Below are positions 57,017 through 64,000 of a DNA stretch of 64,000 bases, piece by piece. The position numbers and the translations under genes are program-made. The stretch covers positions 6,611,485-6,675,484 of the forward strand of contig NC_079428.1 of assembly GCF_026213295.1 (NCBI RefSeq). The letters are read 5' to 3'. The stretch is from Gadus chalcogrammus (lineage: Eukaryota > Chordata > Actinopteri > Gadiformes > Gadidae). The stretch's first letter is position 1. Every line of letters begins with the position of its first letter. A model generated the notes under the pieces. It had not been told where the DNA came from, searched no databases, and saw nothing but the letters and a program-made list of their open reading frames with translations.

Positions 57017-57689
57017 ATCTTGATGTTTTGGAGGTTATACTTGACTTTACAATTCACACAGTCCAGAAATAAGTGCTACTTTGCAAAGTAGCAGTTGAAA
57101 CTCTCGTGCACACCGGCTTGTGGACTACCCATTCCACTTTGTTTCTTCCGGTGAATACAATATGGGATAAATAAAAGAAATCAATTATCATACAATCATG
57201 CAAACTCAAATAGACCCCCCTCCTGATTCTCAATTCATACCGTTCTTCAGGGGATTGAGTCAGCACACACAAGCAGACAGGCGGTTCCGCCTGTTGTGAC
57301 TGCTGGATGTGGAAGCGGAGGTTGTTGTTCACCTAGAGGGGGTGGTGGAGACCAGTGTTGCCAGATTGGGCAACACTATTTCCCCACCATTTCGTCACAC
57401 AGTAGAATCCACGCCAGGCTGGTTCTCGGTGCTTCGTTCTTGAAAGATCTGTGTTGTTTTTTTACACACTCCCCAGATCTCCTAGCCTGGCTCCGCCCGC
57501 CAAAGTACTTCGACTCAATTTCAATTTCCCTCGAGTAGCCTACGTCTGGTTACATATAACATTAAATACTTGTGGTAGTAAGCTTAATCTTCAGACTTCA
57601 CTCTGTCACTCACTCAATCTTGGTCTGAATGATGTTTGTCACTCAGACCACATGACATCGCTCAGGCCGAATGATCTAGTGTGCCAGGA

Positions 57690-57765
57690 CTCGAACCCCG
57701 GTCTCGAGCGCTACCAATCCAACAGCACTCACCGCTGCACCGTCGAGACACTACCAAGTGGCCGG
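57690..57765 (-). repeat. Isolated tRNA-like unit
   Basis: A diverged single copy of the array unit: GGACTCGAACCCCGGTCTCG then CACCGCTGCACCGTCGAGAC. Confidence 0.65.
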
Positions 57766-57802
57766 CGGTTATAGTTGACTTATAGTTGACTTATAGTTGA
57801 CT

Positions 57803-58323
57803 TTTCCACTGCAGGGTGCGGAACGAATCGGATCGCAAAGGTGCGGGTCGGGTCGCGTTTCCACCGCCAAAAGTGGGCGTGACCCGGACTTTGCCGTACC
57901 CGTTCCGGCCCCTTTCTCGGGACTTCTCAGTTGGGGTACCGAAAACGAGACCGGACGCCTGAAAGGGTCCCGGGAAATTCTAGCTACACACCCCCTCCGT
58001 TGATTGGTCGACAGAATCATCACTTCCGGGTGGTGCGGGGATAAAAACAAACAAACAGTAGCCTCGGGGTATTATTCTTTACAATTAACATGTCGCGTAA
58101 AACGCTTGCTTGGGCGAACAAGGAGGTGGAGACGTTCGTCTGCATTCTTGGGGAGGAAGACGTTGTTTATGATGTTTACCTAGCTGCCGCGGCGATCCAC
58201 ATCCGGCCTACCACAAAGGGTACTGTCGGCGGTGGAAACGCGACCTCGGAACTGAGCTGGGCTATACCGCCCCCTCCCTACCGCACCTTTGCGATCCGAT
58301 CCGTTCCGCACCCTGCAGTGGAA
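57803..58323 (+). mobile_element. Harbinger-like element with SANT/Myb-like open frame
   Basis: Terminal inverted repeats of ~44 bp beginning TTTCCACTGCAGGGTGCGG, with one mismatch between the ends. The inner CGTTTCCACC and GGTGGAAACG also pair. A plus-strand frame from 58090 (MSRKTLAWANKEVETFVCIL, then GEEDVVYDVYL) resembles the start of the Myb/SANT-like DNA-binding protein carried by Harbinger/ISL2EU transposons. It is truncated at about 80 codons and no transposase is present. The target duplication is not clear. Confidence 0.65.
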
Positions 58324-58370
58324 ACGCGGCATTAAAACTCACATGACATTGTTCGGCTTCCAACTCTACA

Positions 58371-59075
58371 GCCGTTTCTCAATTCGCGTACTTTTGCGTG
58401 CTCGTGTGCTCGTGGACTCGTGAAACGTCATCAGTTGTTGCCCGAGCACTGTTCCAATTCGAAGCACGCATCAAGCGAGTACTGTCGTAAAACCCGGAAG
58501 TGTTCTGGATGCGTGCTCGATATCGCCGTTTCACCGAGCATGCATCGGAGGTGGCTCGTGTGTGCTTGCTCCCGCTATAAATCCCAGGATGCATTTCGCA
58601 CTCGCAGCAGTACGAGGGCGGACAATATGGAGAAGACGCACAAGTTACAACTGTAGCTTAAGTTACTCTTAACTTATATATATATTTATATAATATATAG
58701 GCCTAATATAATAATAATAATAATATATAAATATATATATGTAAGGTCGTGTGTGTATAGCTTATACACATGACAGGACACTCATATCTTTTCAATTGTT
58801 ATTCATTCAGAATATTTAAATACTATTTGAAAATGAAAGAGGCTGAGATTTTGTTTTATATAATTTGTTTAGATTGTTCAGTAGTATATGCCTAAATGAG
58901 GCCGTAGCACAGTTAACGGACGAGCAGAGGTGGTGACGTCATCGAGTCCGCTGCTGTTCCAATTGCAGGTACGTACTCGCGTGCTCGCAAGTATGTGCTT
59001 GAAGTACAGACTTGCCAAGTACGTGCTAGCAAGTCATCGAGTCCGTAGTACGCGTGCTACGAATTGAGAAACGGC
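58371..59075. mobile_element. Inverted-repeat element (MITE-like)
   Basis: Ends GCCGTTTCTCAATTCG and its exact complement. Sub-terminal GTACTT, GTGCTCG and GGACTCG motifs recur in both halves. The centre is an AT-rich stretch at 58670-58740. No open frame of note and no clear target duplication. Confidence 0.65.
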
Positions 59076-59723
59076 CTACGTCAAGCTCCAGTGAAGACCT
59101 ATCGTGACAGGACTCCAGGGGTCGCTATAAACAGCTCTATCAGCTGCACCCTTGTGACGTCATGATTTGAAATAACATCATGTTGTTAGATTTACAAAAA
59201 ACGTTCGACTTTTTTTCTAAAAACAAACAAAAATACAAAGCATTTTCAAAGCTGCGCCCGAGCTTAACAGGGCTAAAAGTTTTAGTAAGGCCCAAAACGA
59301 ACCATAGCCCAGGGGCCTATGAGCCCTTCATAATGGGTTCTGATTAGGTATAGGGTTAGGGTTATACATAGTTATCGGTAGAACTGTTAAACAAGAGATA
59401 GACTGTGTTCTCTTCGTCAACTTAATATGAGAGCTGGGATGGAGTCTGATGGGCACAGGAATAAACAGCAACACTCAAGTCACTACCCATATAGTCGATC
59501 AAAATATAGCTTTTTATTTGAATTTACTGAATGACGATAACAGGGAATGGAACTGACAAAGATTGAAAATACATGCTTTTTTTTATGGATTCAGTGCAGT
59601 CATATGCTGTTATTGTTGGTCGGGATAATGCCCACGTATGAACAATTGCATGATAATTAGATGTTTGACGAGTAAAAAAAATGTAACGTTTAAAATCCTA
59701 ACAAAAAAAAAGTATGCATCAAC

Positions 59724-60164
59724 TTTAAAGGCACCCAGTGCAACTTTATGTAAACATTCAATGAAAAATAAACATTCAATTTCTAGTCTTTTTTACACGT
59801 AGTAAGTTTCAATAACTCCATACCATTACATATCGACATTCAAGGAGCAAAGATGAGACGTCGTTGTGTGGTGAGAACTGATAGAAAATCGTAAACAACA
59901 ACAATCGCCGGTGGGGAGAAGCCATTTTTCCATTGACTGGAAGCCTGCTTTATTTATTGTAGGTTACAAAAAAATAAAGAAAATGGCGGCATTGTTGTTG
60001 TTATCGATTTTCTATCAGTTCTCACCACACAACGACGTCTCATCTTTGCTGCTTGAATGTCGGTATGTAATGGTATGGAGTTATTGAAACTTACTACGTG
60101 TAAAAAAGACTAGAACTTGAATGTTTATTTTTAAGCCTCGAAAGTTGCACTGGGTGCCTTTAAA
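59724..60164. mobile_element. Fold-back element with ~180-bp arms
   Basis: Arms 59724-59905 and 59985-60164 are near-complete inverse copies, starting TTTAAAGGCACCCAGTGCAA. The TTTAAA at both tips contains TTAA, the target of piggyBac-type elements, but that assignment is tentative. The centre is about 80 bases. Confidence 0.75.
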
Positions 60165-62890
60165 ACAAGTTGCTCGACTTCCACTTGCCATGTGCATCAT
60201 TTATATAGGCCTACTTGAAAACCAAAAAAATCGAGCTAAACGCCTGTTTTTACTCTTAAACACGGAAGAAATCCATCTTTCACTTTCAACAACCAATGAT
60301 TACAAACCAAGTGTTTCATTGATGTTTTTGGGGTACCATTTTGGACCTTTGGATGACAGCAAAATCAGTGGACGACATGGAGCTAAGAGAAGGATGGAGC
60401 AGTGCTTAGCTGTCCGCCCCTAGCGGCTCCGGTCTACTAGCGCGGCGGTGGCTGGCAGCAGTCGGCGCGAGGTCCACCAAGACCTGCACCTTGTGGGCCA
60501 GCCGAGCCAAGCCCTCGTCCTCGGTGATCAACTGGCACAGATGGATTCCAGGGGGAGGAAAGGAAAAGGGTGAGGGACAGTCTGCATATCGGTGTCTTTT
60601 AATTTGTCACTTTTCGTTAAAGCCGTGCAACATGCAGTCATGGGGACACAAGACGTAGGCCTACGCTACTAACAAATGGAAAGATGTGCAAGGAAAGTGC
60701 GCAACTTACATCGGAAAGCAAAATAACATTCTAAGTAAGGTAGAGGAAGCATGGATGAGCTTGCAACAAAATGCTCCGTTTTGTTTTCCCTCTAGATACG
60801 TTAGCCCTTATCAAGCAGTTCTAGATGGTTAGTGTCAAGTCAGTGTGCCGAAGCGAACCATAGCAGCCTCAGACCCAGCCAGATGGATATAGATAAGTGG
60901 AATCTAATAGAGGGGTGTTAACCTGCATTATGTAGGCTGATTATTATCAGCAGCCTCTCTAGCTGTGGCGGGCCGTGACTTTTACCATAAGGCCTTCAAT
61001 GCAATCATCCTGAAGTAAACCGCTTTTCAAATGACTTAATAATGACGTCAGGGTTATTGCCATGTTGATGTAACCACCCAATATAACCCTGACAACTGAA
61101 CGGGCTTTAAGAATAATGTTTTGTTTTTTTTAAGCCAAAACAACCACAACAAAACGCACAAGTCATAAGCTGAAAAGTCCGTAATATGTCAGATTCTATA
61201 ATTTCCGACTGTCCATGAATGCAGCCAAAAATCTTCCGTCATTTAGTAAAAACGCTGTAAAGTAGGCCTACGTGCTTCTTTCCAAATCAACCAAAGTGCG
61301 ATTTCGTTGTGGAGCTCTGTTTCCCTTCTTACTTGCTCATTGAGTTGAAATCCACTCGGGTGTCTCCGAACGTCTTCGACAAGACTGTTGCATGCAAGTG
61401 GCCCGCCGTACTTTGGTGTCTCAATGCCGACTTTGTAATTAGACAACTCAGGTTAGAAAAACCAAGTGGCTCCAAAAATGGCTGTTTTTGCAACAAACAA
61501 ATTTCTCCTACGGGGGATTAATAAAGTTGTATCTTATCTTATCTTAAACACCACATCGATCCGTTGCAAATAGCAAGCATTCCCAGCAATACAGATTACA
61601 ATGACCACTTGACGCTGTCAGCCAACTATACCTCTCGTAGTTGCTGGATTGAAAGTGCCGCACAAACCCTTTGCCCGGCTGGGACAGAGCAGCTAGCTGC
61701 GGTGTTGGTGGTCACTGTTGCACAATTTCTAGTTTTTCTGAGACAATCCTTCTCGGAAAAAGACTTTTTCAACAAGTCGGCCGCCATATCCAGTCCTTCT
61801 CCTCCGTCATCCATTGTAATTAAACTAGATCAGATATTACACCACTCATTTATCTCACCAATAGCTGACGGGTCCAACAGCCTTTGTAAGAAATTACACT
61901 CAAATAATAGCTCTTTAGAGTGTTAATCACCAGCCTTTACCACTGGACCATCAAGTCACTGTTTAAAATCATCTCAAAGGTTATATTTGACTTTATAATT
62001 CACATGATGTAGAACTAAGTCTTCCATCAGAGTAGGCTACATCAACAGGACTTGAACCTTGGTCTCCAGGGGTTTAGCTCACAGCTGTCTCCACCTCCCC
62101 ATCGAGATTGCTAAATTATTAGTGTCAGGTTATATATGACAGGACAATAGACATGATAGCATTACTTTTAAAACTACCATGGTTATTATCAGCAGGAATT
62201 GAACCCTTGTCTCCAGTGGGTTATGCAGAGCGCACTCCACTGCACCGCTGAGACCGTGACCGTGACCATGATCAATCAACAATCAAGGTACCCCTTCGGA
62301 TGTCGCTGGTGTTATACCCTGGTGCAACTTAACCTTTGAAATAACTTTTGGCCGGGCGAAAGCGACCTGAGCCAGCAGAGCTGACCGCTTTTTGTTGATC
62401 CTGGTTACCCATGACGACAGCTGTGGGTGAGGTGGATGTCACACACATCCAGAACACACATCATTTGTGTGGACATTTTTGCATGTTTGATAACTTTCAC
62501 TTTTTATTGTTTTGTTAAGTAAATGAACTTCAATAAAGTTCCTAAGTTAACGTTAAAAGTTGACATTAGTTTTTTTTTTACATTTTCCACATTCAATTAT
62601 CTTGTGTATCGGCACTTAAATATGGGTCATCTGAACTGGCTAAAAATAAAACATTTTTAACTTGGGCGAACGGGAACCAGTTAAAGCCTCTGCAGGATTA
62701 ACACAGATATAATTACAATGCATTAAATCTACATCCCCCTCCCCCCTAAATCTGCCACCATGTTGGTATAAACCCCCCACCGAACCCTACAAAAACACAA
62801 GGTAAGGTGGCTATCGGCAATTGTCAGAGTGAAACATAACCAACATTACCCTCAAATAAAGACGTAGAACAGCGCCCCCTGGAGTCGGTT
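60165..62890. other. Intergenic DNA before the last gene
   Basis: No gene recognised. A retroelement 3' tail lies at 61500-61550 (TTTCTCCTACGGGGGATTAA then TAAAG and (TCTTA)n). Diverged tRNA-like units lie at 61920-62270. The rest looks like ordinary single-copy DNA. Confidence 0.6.
61920..62275 (-). repeat. Two or three old tRNA-like units
   Basis: Diverged relatives of the 52-57 kb unit, with the same spacer theme (GGTTATATTTGACTTTATAA, TTCACATGATGTAGAA) and B-box complements (GGACTTGAACC, GGAATTGAACCC). Confidence 0.6.
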
Positions 62891-62894
62891 TTGT

Positions 62895-62900
62895 TTTATT
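62895..62900 (-). terminator. Possible polyadenylation signal for the 63.6-kb gene
   Basis: AATAAA on the minus strand, about 720 bases beyond the stop at 63623. The region between has no coding signal and reads as a plausible 3' UTR. Confidence 0.3.
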
Positions 62901-63552
62901 TCCATCCTTTCTTTGAAAAAATAGGATGAAACCCAAAGGACTTTGAGAAAGTTCCCAAACGGATCTCCACGGCATCAGTCTCTTCTGGGGCTGTCAACGC
63001 TTGCTTCGGCCATCTTTGTATATATATTTCATTCATCTGATTCGTCGTTTGTGTGAACAGGAAGAGAACGAAGGTCTCCGGTTGATACAGAAACTGCAGC
63101 TCGTGTCATACAGTTATGGGGAAGGGACACAAGCAGATATTAAAGAGTAACTTCCTTTAGAGGAGAACTCACCTTTAACTCACCCCCGACCCACAAATGA
63201 CCCTCCAAATACACTCTCCGTCTCTCGCCCCACCACCCAACCCACCCCCTGCATTCATTCTCTCCCATGAGAACATTCAGGAATCTTCAGAGACTTTAAA
63301 CATAAAAACCCAACAATAAAAACAGGGACGGGGGACGGGACGGGGGGAGAGAAAGAAATCAAAACATAAACCCCCCCACAAACAGAAGAACAACAAACAG
63401 AGGGGATTCCTCCGTCGTCTGCGTCTTTGGCTCTGCAGGGACTTCCGGGAGCTTGGATTTTGGCCCAAAGAAAAGTGTAGGCATGTCACCACGCTGCGTC
63501 TCCTGTACAGTTTGTGTATTTATACAGCCACGCGTGTGTATGTGTGTTTGGA

Positions 63553-63557
<5 letters not shown>

Positions 63558-63592
<35 letters not shown>
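63558..63592. repeat. (GT)n in a probable 3' UTR
   Basis: About 34 bases of GT, 30 bases downstream of the stop codon of the minus-strand gene. Confidence 0.9.
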
Positions 63593-63594
<2 letters not shown>

Positions 63595-63622
63595 AAGGTC
63601 CTCTGGGCGGCCGGGCCGGGCC

Positions 63623-63807
63623 TCAGGAGGTGGTGGCGATGGGCTTGTACTTCTTGAGGCGCGTCCACTGGCCGGTGGAATAGTTCATTTCGAAGACGGT
63701 GTCCACCAACATGGTGGTGCTGCCCGTCCCGTCCGCCTTGGGCAGCACCTCTGTGTGCTCGCTCAGCTTGATCTGGATGATGTCGCCCTGCTCCGGGCAC
63801 GGGTTCT
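63623..63807 (-). CDS. Last coding exon of an unidentified vertebrate gene
   Basis: The exon runs from an acceptor behind a long pyrimidine (C) tract at 63808-63824 to a TGA at 63625-63623. It begins with two bases of a split codon and then encodes 61 residues: NPCPEQGDIIQIKLSEH, then a short linker, then STTMLVDTVFEMNYSTGQWT and RLKKYKPIATTS-stop. Codon use is GC-rich with third-position G/C bias like the other genes here, and the sequence is not repetitive. I do not recognise the family. The alternating hydrophobic pattern suggests a beta-rich C-terminal domain (inference). Upstream exons lie beyond 64000. Confidence 0.65.
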
Positions 63808-64000
63808 CTGGGGGGGGGGGGGGAGAGAGGGGTCAGTACAGCCTCGTCGCCCCCTCAGCACTTTGTATGAGGAGCTTGTTTCACGGCGCATGCCGTGTAA
63901 ATGGAGGACTTTGGGAATTTCAACTCGAGTCCTTTGAGTGAAAGGGACGAGCAGTTGTGAAATTGGTTCAGTGTGGGGCGAGCATGCTGCAGCCGTAATC

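Overview
This is nuclear DNA from a teleost fish. The evidence is intron-containing vertebrate genes (PIK3C3, a class II cytokine receptor, TESK1, FAAH2), compact introns, and fish-style hAT, Harbinger and gypsy debris. Very long (GT)n/(CA)n runs are unusually dense; this recalls cod-like (gadiform) genomes, but that placement is inference only. No prokaryotic features are present.

Layout. 1-6.75 kb (+): the 3' half of pik3c3 (Vps34), 14 exons, cut by the window start. 6.75-11.9 kb: intergenic, holding a 1.95-kb decayed hAT transposon. 11.9-15.2 kb (-): a complete 7-exon class II cytokine receptor, best read as IFNGR1-like (CRFB13/17 type), whose cytoplasmic tail is encoded by a 15-bp minisatellite. 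15.2-33.4 kb (-): tesk1, 10 coding exons, 694 aa, with a 7.2-kb first coding intron. 33.4-42.8 kb: intergenic, with simple repeats and a 2.65-kb candidate DNA transposon carrying a decayed transposase-like gene. 42.8-51.4 kb (+): faah2, 11 exons, 527 aa, intact catalytic triad, two GC-AG introns, and microsatellites abutting several splice sites. 51.4-62.9 kb: repeat-rich intergenic DNA. It holds a 109-bp near-perfect hairpin, two arrays of a tRNA-like unit in opposite orientation around a ~1.3-kb block of A and T runs, and several inverted-repeat transposons. 62.9-63.8 kb (-): the last coding exon of a gene I could not name.

Exon boundaries were set by hand from GT/AG (or GC/AG) sites and reading-frame phase. 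In the three complete genes and the pik3c3 part every exon joins in frame. The four named genes belong to unrelated pathways (endosomal/autophagic lipid kinase, cytokine signalling, cofilin-regulating kinase, fatty-amide hydrolysis), so no shared function is implied by their being neighbours. The most unusual material is the inverted tRNA-like array at 52.4-57.0 kb, the VNTR-encoded receptor tail at 11.9-12.1 kb, and the candidate transposon at 39.6-42.2 kb.
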